Source of the DNA: Pseudomonas persica
Lineage (GTDB): Bacteria; Pseudomonadota; Gammaproteobacteria; Pseudomonadales; Pseudomonadaceae
Assembly (NCBI RefSeq): GCF_900291015.1
Contig: NZ_OLKL01000033.1
Location: 155,341-219,340 of the forward strand
Reading direction: 5' to 3'
Length of the DNA stretch: 64,000 nucleotides
Position 1 is the stretch's first letter. Each line of letters opens with the position of its first letter. The translations under genes and the position numbers were made by a program. This document shows, in pieces, positions 19,649 to 27,948 of this stretch. Below the pieces are notes generated by a model that saw only the letters and a list, made by a program, of their open reading frames with translations, was not told where the DNA came from and ran no database searches.

Positions 19649-21070
19649 TCAATAGGCCTGCTTGCCGGTAAAAGCACTAAGCGTACGCAGCAGAATCACG
19701 AAATCCAGCCACAGCGACCAGTTGTTGATGTACTCGATGTCCGAGTCCACCCGCTGGATCATCTGCTCGATATCCTTGGTCTCGCCCCTGAACCCGCGCA
19801 CTTGCGCCAGGCCGGTCATGCCAGGCTTGATATTGTGGCGGGCAAAGTAGTCGACGATGTCCTGCGAATACAACGTGTCATGTTGCAACGCATGCGGCCG
19901 CGGCCCGACCAGTGACATCTCCCCGCTCAGCACATTGAACAACTGCGGCAGTTCATCCAGGCTGGTGCGGCGGATAAAGGCGCCGACCCGGGTCAGCCGC
20001 GGGTCGTTCTTCTGCGCCTGCTTGACCACGCCCTCTTCCGGCTGGTGGACATGCATGCTCCTGAACTTCCAGATGCGGAACGCTTCCCCGGTCCAGCCAG
20101 TGCGTTCCTGGCGGAAGAACACCGGGCCGCGGCTATCGAGCTTGATGGCCAGCGCAACGGCCAGCAATACCGGCGATGCAAACAGCAGGATCAATGCCGC
20201 CAATACCCTGTCCTCGAGGTTCTTCAGGAACAGGCTCATGCCCGTCAGCGGTGTTTCCGACAAGGTCAGCACAGGAATACCGGCGATTTCCCGCACGCTG
20301 TGGTTGATCAGGCGCAACGAGAAGATATCCGGCACCCAGTTCACCGCGATGCATTTGTCGAGCAACTTGAAATACACATCGTTGATGACCTCGGAACCGC
20401 CCAGTGGGGTCACCAGGTACACCGTGCGGATGCCGTAGCGGGCCAGGATATCGTCGAGCTCGGCAATATGCCCGAGCACCGGCAGGCGCTGTTTGCCTTC
20501 GGCGCTTTCGCGCACCGCCTCTTCGGCCTTGGCGATCAGCACGCAACCCAGCACACGCTCGCCGAACCAGGGGTTGTTGCTGATTTTCTGATACAGGAAG
20601 TTGGCCAAGTCACCGGCGCCTATGATCAGGGCGTTGTCCAGGCGTGCATGTGCAGTAAAGCGTTTTTGCAATTCACGCACGGCAAAGTGCAGGAACAACT
20701 GGGCGATGTAGCCAATGATGAACAACTGCACGACCAACAAGCGCGAATAGGTTTCGCTCTGCTTGGTCAGGAAAGCCATGACCACCAGGAAGCAAAAGGT
20801 TGCCGACCAGGCCTTGAACAGCCGGAAAGCCTTGATGGAAAGCCCGACATTGGTACGGTAGATCGCATAATGATCGTAGATCACTGCCAGTGCGCCAACC
20901 AGCAACAGCAGCATGATCACGTAATCGGAAGTGATGTAGCCAAACTGCTCGTAGATCAGGTACCAGGCAATACCGGTGACTGCAATTCCATCGAGGCCGG
21001 CCTGAATGGCGTTACTTACGCTGCTTCTTCTCTGCAGTAAGGAACGACTGCTTCTGGGTTCGAGAACCAT
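19649..21070 (-). CDS. Undecaprenyl-phosphate glucose phosphotransferase (WcaJ family)
   Basis: A 473-residue polyprenyl-phosphate hexose-1-phosphate transferase that starts repeat-unit synthesis by loading glucose or galactose phosphate onto undecaprenyl phosphate. N-terminal membrane helices (residues about 30-140) and a Rossmann-like middle domain (ALIIGAGDLANFL) precede the catalytic bacterial-sugar-transferase domain, with KFRSMHVH and DELPQLFNVLSGEMSLVGPRPH. GAGGT precedes the ATG at 21070; upstream ATG/TTG codons are weaker. It is the last gene of the long minus-strand exopolysaccharide unit. Confidence 0.92.
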   Translation of the reverse strand: MVLEPRSSRSLLQRRSSVSNAIQAGLDGIAVTGIAWYLIYEQFGYITSDYVIMLLLLVGALAVIYDHYAIYRTNVGLSIKAFRLFKAWSATFCFLVVMAFLTKQSETYSRLLVVQLFIIGYIAQLFLHFAVRELQKRFTAHARLDNALIIGAGDLANFLYQKISNNPWFGERVLGCVLIAKAEEAVRESAEGKQRLPVLGHIAELDDILARYGIRTVYLVTPLGGSEVINDVYFKLLDKCIAVNWVPDIFSLRLINHSVREIAGIPVLTLSETPLTGMSLFLKNLEDRVLAALILLFASPVLLAVALAIKLDSRGPVFFRQERTGWTGEAFRIWKFRSMHVHQPEEGVVKQAQKNDPRLTRVGAFIRRTSLDELPQLFNVLSGEMSLVGPRPHALQHDTLYSQDIVDYFARHNIKPGMTGLAQVRGFRGETKDIEQMIQRVDSDIEYINNWSLWLDFVILLRTLSAFTGKQAY

Positions 21071-21109
21071 TTCAGACCTCATCAATTTGCGCGTAGCAAG
21101 TGCCTTCCA

Positions 21110-21250
21110 TCAAACAGCAAGTCTTGACAACGGCTCATGCAAAGCCAGTGAAACAGCATCGTGCAGCCTCAAGCCATTGATCTCACTGTAGCAGCCACCC
21201 GCCATCAGCGTGCCCGGAATCATCGCGCGCGCGGATATCGGCCGACTCAT
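21110..21250 (-). CDS. Possible 46-residue coupled small protein
   Basis: An ATG at 21250 overlaps the stop of the preceding glycosyltransferase as ATGA and opens a 46-codon frame ending at 21110, inside the 176-base space before the WcaJ-like gene. The predicted product (MSRPISARAMIPGTLMAGG..., ending EPLSRLAV) has no motif I recognise, no signal peptide and no membrane segment. The stop-start overlap is the pattern used throughout this operon and is the main argument for it. It could equally be a chance frame in a leader region. Confidence 0.3.
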   Translation of the reverse strand: MSRPISARAMIPGTLMAGGCYSEINGLRLHDAVSLALHEPLSRLAV

Positions 21251-21999
21251 ACCGTGCGCCTGGCTGCCCCCCGGCCCCGGCGGTACAGCAGGGTGCGCAG
21301 CAGGAACAACGGGTTGCCCACTACATAGCGCATGAACAAGCGCTTCGGTTCGCGCAACAGCCGGTACAGCCACTCCCCGCCCAACCGCCGCAGCCACTCG
21401 GGCGCCCGGCTGACCTTGCCGCCGAGAAAGTCCAGGATCGCGCCACCGCACACGATCAGGCACGGCCCGCCAGTGGCCGCCAGCCTTGCCGCCACAGCCT
21501 CCTGCCTGGGCATGCCCATGCCCAGCACGATCAGCTCCGGTTGCTGCTCCCTGGCCAGTTGCAGGTAGGTATCGACGCTGGCAAAACCATCGTGAACCGA
21601 CACCGGCACCACGCCGAACATGGCTGCGCTGCGCTGCACGGCCTGGTCCAGGTAAGGTTGCCGGGTGCCCCAGAACGCCACCCGCCGCCCGCGGTAGGCG
21701 GCCAGGAGCCGAGGAATGAAGTCGGTACCATTCATGTTGAGCCCAGGTTCAAGCCCCAGCCGGCGATAGAGAATCGCCATGCCGGAGCCGTCGCGCAGTA
21801 ATACGTCGGCCGCCGACAATGCCTGGTGGTACGCGCCATCGCGTACCACCAGGTTCATTGCGTGGGCATTGACGAAGCCCAGCACGGTCGCGGTTTGCGG
21901 GGCGCTCAGCTTGTCGAGCAGGCGCTGCGCAGCAGCGCCATCAGCCACCACTTCGAGCTTGCCGACAAGGGTGTTCCAGCGTTTCTGCCACTCAGCCAT
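21247..21999 (-). CDS. WecG/TagA/CpsF family glycosyltransferase
   Basis: A 250-residue GT26 enzyme. The family motifs VLGFVNAHAMNL, RDGSGMAILYRRLG, NGTDFIPRLL and the C-terminal RAPEWLRRLGGEWLYRLLREPKR are all visible. Members transfer ManNAc, ManNAcA or a hexose onto a lipid-linked first sugar, so this is a likely second transferase acting after the WcaJ-like primer. The ATG at 21999 overlaps the upstream gene's stop by one base. Confidence 0.9.
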   Translation of the reverse strand: MAEWQKRWNTLVGKLEVVADGAAAQRLLDKLSAPQTATVLGFVNAHAMNLVVRDGAYHQALSAADVLLRDGSGMAILYRRLGLEPGLNMNGTDFIPRLLAAYRGRRVAFWGTRQPYLDQAVQRSAAMFGVVPVSVHDGFASVDTYLQLAREQQPELIVLGMGMPRQEAVAARLAATGGPCLIVCGGAILDFLGGKVSRAPEWLRRLGGEWLYRLLREPKRLFMRYVVGNPLFLLRTLLYRRGRGAARRTV

Positions 22000-23186
22000 C
22001 AGTCTTCATCCCGTTTCGAACGTACCCATTCAACCTGGCGCTTGATCAGGAACCCCAGATACACGGGGACCTTCCTTGCAGCGTAAAACGGCGCGTACAG
22101 CAGCACGGAAAACGGGATCAGTTCGCGACAGAAGCGCGCCCAGGCCAGCACGATGGCAAGGCCCAGCAATACCAACGCAACAAGGGCGATCCACGCAGGT
22201 GCCGCCAGGCCGAACAGCAGGTACACCAGCCAGGCCAACAGGTTGAGCCCGAGCAGGGCCAGTACCAGCAACGCCAGGGGGGGCACCAGCAGGTCCAGGG
22301 TCATGGCCAGCAAGCTGCTGTTACGCTGGATGATTGCGGCCAGCGCACGCCTGGGCGCATCGGCCAGTATCAAGCCCAGGTGCCCATGCTCCCAGCGTGT
22401 GCGCTGGCTAGCCAGGCCTTGCTGGCTGGCAGGGAACTGGCTGCTGACCACGGCCTCGGGGCAGAACACTGGCGGCTTGCCCTGCTGGCACAGGTCCAGG
22501 CCCAGTTTCACATCCTCCGCCAGGTGCCCATTGGCCAGGTCGATCAAGGCCAGGTCACACCAGCCGAACGCCATGCCCGCCCCCATCAACTGGCAAGGCA
22601 GGCCCAGCCGTGCCCAGCCACGCGGGCGCACCAGGTTCTTGACCCGCCAGGCGAATTCGGCAACCTGCACTTTCAGCCCTGCCCCTGCCGGTGCGCGCAT
22701 CAGGTACAGCGCCTGCACCGGGCGAGCGACCTCGCGGCAGCGCCGCGCCAGGCGCTCGATTGCCCCCTCGCCCACCTGGCAATCGGCATCCACCACGATT
22801 ACCACCTCGGGTGGCTGCCCGGCCAGGTGGCGCACGCCAAAGTCCAGGGCGTAGCCCTTGCCGCGCAACCGCGCGTCGTGACGCTCCACCACTTCGGCAC
22901 CGGCCTCGCGCGCCAGTTGCGCAGTGCCGTCAGTGCAGTTGTCCGCCACCACCAGCAAGCGGTCGCCAGGCCGCAACTGCGGGGTAATGCTCGCCAGCGT
23001 GGCACGAATGATCGAAGCCTCGTCATGGGCTGGCACCAGCACTGCCACCTGCGGACGAGTATTGTTGACCAACGGCTGCACGCGCGCCGGCAGGCAGGCC
23101 ATCAGCACCTGCACCAACAGCAGCAGCACCGGCAACAGGACGATGACTGCCAGCATGCCCAGTAACCAAGCCAATACGCTCATCAT
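21999..23186 (-). CDS. Membrane glycosyltransferase family 2
   Basis: A 395-residue GT2 enzyme with an N-terminal membrane helix (residues 5-30), a GT-A domain containing VDADCQVGEG (the DxD site) and QRTRWEHGH (a QxxRW-like motif typical of processive or large GT2 enzymes), then two to three C-terminal helices. It overlaps the upstream gene's stop by four bases. The donor sugar is unknown. It is cytoplasmic-membrane bound and contributes to repeat-unit assembly. Confidence 0.88.
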   Translation of the reverse strand: MMSVLAWLLGMLAVIVLLPVLLLLVQVLMACLPARVQPLVNNTRPQVAVLVPAHDEASIIRATLASITPQLRPGDRLLVVADNCTDGTAQLAREAGAEVVERHDARLRGKGYALDFGVRHLAGQPPEVVIVVDADCQVGEGAIERLARRCREVARPVQALYLMRAPAGAGLKVQVAEFAWRVKNLVRPRGWARLGLPCQLMGAGMAFGWCDLALIDLANGHLAEDVKLGLDLCQQGKPPVFCPEAVVSSQFPASQQGLASQRTRWEHGHLGLILADAPRRALAAIIQRNSSLLAMTLDLLVPPLALLVLALLGLNLLAWLVYLLFGLAAPAWIALVALVLLGLAIVLAWARFCRELIPFSVLLYAPFYAARKVPVYLGFLIKRQVEWVRSKRDED

Positions 23187-24385
23187 GCGGATGCCTTGAA
23201 ATAGCCGGCCAGCCTGGCCGCCTCGGTATCGATGTCATGCCGTTGCAGCACACGTTGGCGGGCCGCCTCGCCCATGTGCTGCAGCACTTCGGCAGGTTGC
23301 GCCAGGCAGTCGGCCATGGCCTGCGCCAGCTCGTCCACGGCGCCGGCGGGGAACAACCAGCCATTCTCGCCCGGCCGCACCAGCTCGGGAATGCCTGCCA
23401 CATAGGTGGTCAGCACTGGCCGGCGCAAGGCCATGGCCTCCATGATCACCACCGGCAAACCCTCGGCAAAACTGGGCAGCACCAGCGCGCGGGCGGCAAG
23501 GATTTCCTCGCGCACCTGTGCGCTGCTGATCCAGCCGGTGATGCGCACCTGCTGCTGCAAGCCATGCCGTGCAATCAACGCCTCGATCTGCCCACGCATT
23601 TCACCGTCGCCGGCCAGCACCAGCTCGAAGGCGATCGACCGGGCGGCCAGTAGCCGCGCAGCCTCGAGCAACAGCAGTTGGCCTTTCTGTTCACACAGGC
23701 GGCCGACGCACACCAGGCGCGGCGCCGTGGGCAGGCTGACCGGCGCCACCTCATGGAAACTGCGCTCGAGGCCGCAATGCACCACCTTCACCTTGGCCCA
23801 CTGGTCGTATGCCACCCAGCGAAACAACTGGCTGCGCCCGTACGAACTGACCGCCGCGACAAAAGCGGCACGCCGCACCTTTTCGCCCATGTGCAGGAAC
23901 TGCGGCTTGTCGAACTCTTCCGGCCCGTGCACGGTAAAGCTGTAGGCTGGCCCGCCCAGCACATTGGCCAGCATCGCCACCTCGGTGGAATTGGTGCCGA
24001 AATGCGCGTGCACATGTTTTGCCTCGCCTGCCTGCAACCACTGCAGTACCTGGCAGGCCTCGGCCAGGTAGATCAGGTGGTAGGGCCAGGCGCGGTCGGC
24101 CCGCAGGCCAAGGCGCAAGGCCAGCCACAGCGCCTGGAAGAACCGGCGCGGCTGTGCGCGCAGTACCTGCAAGGTCGGTATCAGCAAGCCTTTGATGCCA
24201 CTTCGCAGCACGTAGCGGGTCTTGTCCCGCTCGCTCGCATCCTCGGCGTCCTGCAACTCGGCGTCCCAGCCGCGCAGGGCAATACGCTGCACCTCTATCC
24301 CCTGGCGTTCCAGCGCCAGGATCTCGCGGCGGATGAAACTGTGGCTGACCTTCGGATACTGGTTTATGAAATAGGCAATGCGCAT
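23183..24385 (-). CDS. Glycosyltransferase family 4 (WcaL/colanic-acid type)
   Basis: A 400-residue GT-B retaining glycosyltransferase. It opens MRIAYFINQYPKVSHSFIRRE, and the donor-binding EGLPVVIMEAMALRRPVL gives the E-x7-E signature. The ATG at 24385 is preferred because it begins the conserved N-terminus. An upstream TTG at 24400 would overlap the previous stop in the coupled style of the operon, so it remains possible. The N-terminus resembles WcaL and AmsK-type enzymes of colanic acid and amylovoran synthesis. Confidence 0.88.
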   Translation of the reverse strand: MRIAYFINQYPKVSHSFIRREILALERQGIEVQRIALRGWDAELQDAEDASERDKTRYVLRSGIKGLLIPTLQVLRAQPRRFFQALWLALRLGLRADRAWPYHLIYLAEACQVLQWLQAGEAKHVHAHFGTNSTEVAMLANVLGGPAYSFTVHGPEEFDKPQFLHMGEKVRRAAFVAAVSSYGRSQLFRWVAYDQWAKVKVVHCGLERSFHEVAPVSLPTAPRLVCVGRLCEQKGQLLLLEAARLLAARSIAFELVLAGDGEMRGQIEALIARHGLQQQVRITGWISSAQVREEILAARALVLPSFAEGLPVVIMEAMALRRPVLTTYVAGIPELVRPGENGWLFPAGAVDELAQAMADCLAQPAEVLQHMGEAARQRVLQRHDIDTEAARLAGYFKASA

Positions 24386-24396
24386 AGGAATCCAGA

Positions 24397-25410
24397 TCAA
24401 GACCCGCGTAATGAACCTTCAGACCTGCCGTGGCGGCGCCCCGCCGATACCACCTCGTCAGGTGCGTCCCCCTGTTTCCCTTGTAGTCCAAGGTTGTGAC
24501 CGCTGCCTGGCAACGCGGCCTGCAAGCGGGTGAAAACATCGTCGAGCAACACCTGGCGGCGGCGATACATCGCCCGTTTCTTCGCCGGGATGTCCTGTTC
24601 TGCCCGCTGTACCGCAGCCAGCGGAAGGGCGAAGAAGTCCGCATGGTGCGACGTGGTAGCGCCGTGCTCCAGCCAGATCACGTCATAGTTGGCCGCCAGG
24701 TCCTGGCCTTTGTCGGTGCCAAAATACGCGTGCCGATGATGGCGGCAGGCATCACTGACGGCATACAGGTGCGCCACGCCCAGGGTCCTGGCCAGGCATT
24801 TCAACCCCTCGAGCAGCAGGCTGCGGGGGCGCAACCCCTCGAAGTCCTTGGTCAGGTCGCGGTAGATGGCCAGCGAGGTTTCGCTGTCGATGCCCTTGTG
24901 GATGCCCTGCACGGCCCCGATGAACAGGCACAGCTCGCCTTGGCTGCGGCACAGGCTGAACGCCAGGGAAGCTACGCGCAGGTCGCTTTGGAACAGGTTC
25001 AATACCAACTCGCCTTCACGCTTGAACCAGATCGGCCGGTCCAGGACCAGGCGACAGCCCGGCGAATGGCTGGACAGCTCGCACAGCGCCAGGCTTTCGT
25101 CCCGCCCCAGCAGCAACAACGCCGGGAACTGCCCGGCCAGCACTTCGAAGTGCGAAGCCACCACCTCCAGGCGCTGCGGGGCTTCCCAGCATTTGCTGAG
25201 GTAAGGCCACTGCACGACACCGATGCAGTCCACGCCCAGCCGCTGCAGACCTTGCTGGCCCAGCGCCGCCGTCATGCGCTGCAGGAACGCATTCAGTTCA
25301 GGCCATTGCCTGGCGATCTGCAGCGTCAATTTGTACTTGTTGTGCAGCGCCCGCAACGAGTAGCCCGGTTGCAAGGTAAACACGCTTTTCACGATCGTGC
25401 CGAGCATCAT
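24397..25410 (-). CDS. DUF535 (VirK/YbjX) family protein
   Basis: A 337-residue cytoplasmic protein with the DUF535 pattern: HFEVL near residue 90, VASLAFSLCRSQGELCLFIG and HKGIDSETS in the middle, and the C-terminal PAKKRAMYRRRQVLLDD. VirK/YbjX proteins are linked to envelope integrity and virulence in enterobacteria, with no known activity. Its place between glycosyltransferases with close spacing argues for a part in polymer synthesis here. It starts at the ATG at 25410, with a second ATG immediately following. Confidence 0.85.
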   Translation of the reverse strand: MMLGTIVKSVFTLQPGYSLRALHNKYKLTLQIARQWPELNAFLQRMTAALGQQGLQRLGVDCIGVVQWPYLSKCWEAPQRLEVVASHFEVLAGQFPALLLLGRDESLALCELSSHSPGCRLVLDRPIWFKREGELVLNLFQSDLRVASLAFSLCRSQGELCLFIGAVQGIHKGIDSETSLAIYRDLTKDFEGLRPRSLLLEGLKCLARTLGVAHLYAVSDACRHHRHAYFGTDKGQDLAANYDVIWLEHGATTSHHADFFALPLAAVQRAEQDIPAKKRAMYRRRQVLLDDVFTRLQAALPGSGHNLGLQGKQGDAPDEVVSAGRRHGRSEGSLRGS

Positions 25411-25420
25411 TGGGCCTCTC

Positions 25421-26398
25421 TCACTTGTACTCGATCAGCGCCGATTTGCCGGCCGCGATGCGGTGGCGCAAGAACTTCAGTTGCCCGAGCATTTCCGGGA
25501 ACTTGCCCAACACCAGAAACACCGCCTGAAGCCAGTTCTCCCGCACCGATTTGCCACCACGGCGGGCCAGGCGTACGGCCTGCAGCGGGTAGACCAACAG
25601 CAACAACAGGCCCCAGCCGCCCAGCAGCAGGCAGGCCAGTACGATCACCACGGGTATGCCCAGGCCCCACAGCCAGGCCCGGCGCGACTCGCGCAGCCAG
25701 TGCCGCTCCGGCGGCTGACCATGCAGGTAAGCGCCCTCGGCATAGGCATGGCCAGCACGCAGGCTACGCCGCCACCATTGGCTGAAACGGGTCATGGCGG
25801 CGTCGTGCAGCGTCATCTCGGCGTCCAGGCGCCAGACCTTCCAGCCCTTTGCCCGCAAGCGCACGCACAGTTCAGGCTCTTCTCCGGCGATCAGCTCGGG
25901 GCGGAAGCCGCCGACGGCGGCGAAGGCATCTGCTCGCATCAGGGCATCGCCACCACACGCCTTGGCCTCGCCGATGGGGGTGTCCCACTCCAGATCGCAC
26001 AACAGGTTGTACACCGAGTGCTGGGGGAAGCGCTCGCGTCGGCGGCCACATACCACTGCCACTTCGGGACGGTCGTCGAGAAATGCCTGCGCCACGGCCA
26101 GCCAGCCAGCATCCACCTCGCAATCGCCGTCGACGAACTGCACCAGGGGCATCGACGGCAGCAACCGCCGCAAAGCGGCAAAGCCTTCGTTGCGCGCACG
26201 CGCGGCGGTGAACGGGGTGCCCATGTCCAGTGCCAGTACCTCCACCCCCAGGCTGCGGGCCAGGTGCGGTGAACCATCGGTGGAGCCCGAGTCGACATAC
26301 ATGACCTTGTCCGCCCCCTGCAACAGCGAACGCAGGCAACGCTCCAGGCGCTGGCCTTCGTTGCGGCCAATCACCACCACACCGATCCCGTTCGCCAT
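25421..26398 (-). CDS. Glycosyltransferase family 2
   Basis: A 325-residue GT2 enzyme: VVVIGRNEGQRLERCLRS at the N-terminus, YVDSGSTDGS as nucleotide-binding loop, FVDGDCEVDA as DxD site, and AGEEPELCVRLRAKGW further on, with hydrophobic helices near residues 240-275. The ATG at 26398 has GAGG upstream. A GTG at 26407 would overlap the previous stop and is an alternative. The donor and acceptor sugars are unknown. Confidence 0.88.
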   Translation of the reverse strand: MANGIGVVVIGRNEGQRLERCLRSLLQGADKVMYVDSGSTDGSPHLARSLGVEVLALDMGTPFTAARARNEGFAALRRLLPSMPLVQFVDGDCEVDAGWLAVAQAFLDDRPEVAVVCGRRRERFPQHSVYNLLCDLEWDTPIGEAKACGGDALMRADAFAAVGGFRPELIAGEEPELCVRLRAKGWKVWRLDAEMTLHDAAMTRFSQWWRRSLRAGHAYAEGAYLHGQPPERHWLRESRRAWLWGLGIPVVIVLACLLLGGWGLLLLLVYPLQAVRLARRGGKSVRENWLQAVFLVLGKFPEMLGQLKFLRHRIAAGKSALIEYK

Positions 26399-26403
26399 GG
26401 GCC

Positions 26404-26928
26404 TCACTCGACGGGTGCCGTGGCGGCCGGTTGCCTGGCTTTGATGATGGCCGGCACCCCCACCGCCAGCGAGTTGTCCGGCACATCCACCAGCACCACG
26501 GCATTGGCACCGATGATCACGTTGTTGCCGATACGGATGCTACCCAGCACCTTGGCCCCGGTACCGATATCGACGTTGTTGCCGAACACCGGTGCAATCG
26601 GTTCGTTGACGTTCTTCAGGCCCACCACCACGCCGTTGCGGATGCGGCAGTCATCGCCGAACCGGGCATAGCCGCTGACGACGATGCCGCCAAAATGGTC
26701 GATGACGAAGTTGCGACCGATCACCGCTTCGCACGGCAGCTCTACACCAGTGATGATCTGCACACACTTGAACAGGATCTTGTAGATGAGCGAAAACAGC
26801 TTGCGCAGCAGTGCCGGGCGCACGCCATAGCGCCAGCGGCCGAAGCGGTACACCAGCAATACCCAGAAGCCCTGGGCGCCCCAGTCGCCACCATGGGCCC
26901 GCAGATCGGCACGTATATTCTCGAACAT
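26404..26928 (-). CDS. Serine-acetyltransferase-like hexapeptide acyltransferase
   Basis: A 174-residue left-handed beta-helix enzyme with hexapeptide repeats from about residue 75 (IGRNFVIDHFGGIVVSGYA, later IRIGNNVIIGANAVV). The family (CysE-like, WcaB/EpsH-like) transfers acetyl from acetyl-CoA. In a polysaccharide cluster it probably O-acetylates a sugar of the repeat unit. The N-terminal region with VYRFGRWRYG is typical of the polysaccharide-associated subgroup. It is tightly spaced between two GT2 genes. Confidence 0.87.
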   Translation of the reverse strand: MFENIRADLRAHGGDWGAQGFWVLLVYRFGRWRYGVRPALLRKLFSLIYKILFKCVQIITGVELPCEAVIGRNFVIDHFGGIVVSGYARFGDDCRIRNGVVVGLKNVNEPIAPVFGNNVDIGTGAKVLGSIRIGNNVIIGANAVVLVDVPDNSLAVGVPAIIKARQPAATAPVE

Positions 26929-26936
26929 GGTTCCAC

Positions 26937-27902
26937 CTACCTTGTCGGTTGGCTGGCGTACCGGGTCTTGAACAACAGTGACCAGGTCGCCCTGCAGTGA
27001 CGCCAGCAGGCCTGTATTGCGCCCCGGCCGCGTCGTTTCAACAGCGCCTTGAGTGCCAGCACCAGGTCGCCCAGGGTAACCAGCAGCATGTGCAGGGCAA
27101 GCCCCGCCCGCCCGTGATGCTTGCGGAAGTACAGCAGCTCGCTTTCGATCTGGTATGACGAGATCTGCCGGCTGGCCGCCTCCAGCTCGGCCACCGACCT
27201 GGAACTTTCACCACCGATGTGCACCACCGTGGTGTGCGGGTAGAACACCACCTTCCAGCCTGCCGCCTTGACCCGCTTGCAATGGTCGACCTCCTCGTAA
27301 TAAAGAAAGTAGCGCGGGTCGAACAGGCCCACCTGATCCAGCACTTCGCGGCGCACCAGGTAGAAGCAGCCCGGCAGCCAGTCGCACTCACGGACCGAGG
27401 CGTGGTCCCAGTTCATTTCGTCGACCATCTTCAAGCCCGGGAAGAAGCGCCCCAGCCCGGTACGCCCGACGAACACGTTGAGCGGTGTGGGGAAGTAGCG
27501 GCAGCTGGGTTGCAGGTCGCCGTCGCGGCCCTCCAGACGCACCCCCAGCACCCCGCACTCAGGGTGGGCGTCCATGTAGTCGAGGGTTTTCTGCAGGGAA
27601 TCGGCGGCGACGAAGGCATCGGTATTCAGCAGCAAGGCGTACTTGCCCTGCAGATGCGCCAGCAACTGGTTGTTGGCCCGGCCGAACCCCACGTTCTGCC
27701 TGTTGCTCAAAAGCAGCGCTTGCGGGCACACCTCGGCCATGCGCCGCAGCGAGTCATCGACCGAGGCGTTGTCCACCACCAGGTAGTTGGCCAGCCGTTC
27801 GCTGTCGGCCCGGCGCAGCGCCTCGAACATCGGCTGCAGCAGCCCGGCCGTGTTGAAGTTGACCACCATGACGTCCACAGGTTTACCAGCCATTGTTGCC
27901 AT
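26937..27902 (-). CDS. Glycosyltransferase family 2, rhamnosyltransferase-like
   Basis: A 321-residue GT2 enzyme. VMVVNFNTAG, VDNASVDDS, LLLNTDAFV (DxD-like) and YYEEVDHCKRVKAAGW with PHTTVVHIGGES match the WbbL-type rhamnosyltransferase subgroup. Two ATG codons (27902 and 27893) are possible; GAGGG is better spaced for the second. It lies 46 bases after the GMC gene on the same strand. Confidence 0.87.
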   Translation of the reverse strand: MATMAGKPVDVMVVNFNTAGLLQPMFEALRRADSERLANYLVVDNASVDDSLRRMAEVCPQALLLSNRQNVGFGRANNQLLAHLQGKYALLLNTDAFVAADSLQKTLDYMDAHPECGVLGVRLEGRDGDLQPSCRYFPTPLNVFVGRTGLGRFFPGLKMVDEMNWDHASVRECDWLPGCFYLVRREVLDQVGLFDPRYFLYYEEVDHCKRVKAAGWKVVFYPHTTVVHIGGESSRSVAELEAASRQISSYQIESELLYFRKHHGRAGLALHMLLVTLGDLVLALKALLKRRGRGAIQACWRHCRATWSLLFKTRYASQPTR

Positions 27903-27948
27903 CCCTCGAAGAAGTACCCGCGTCTTTGCAAGCTCAGCACAACCTGCG

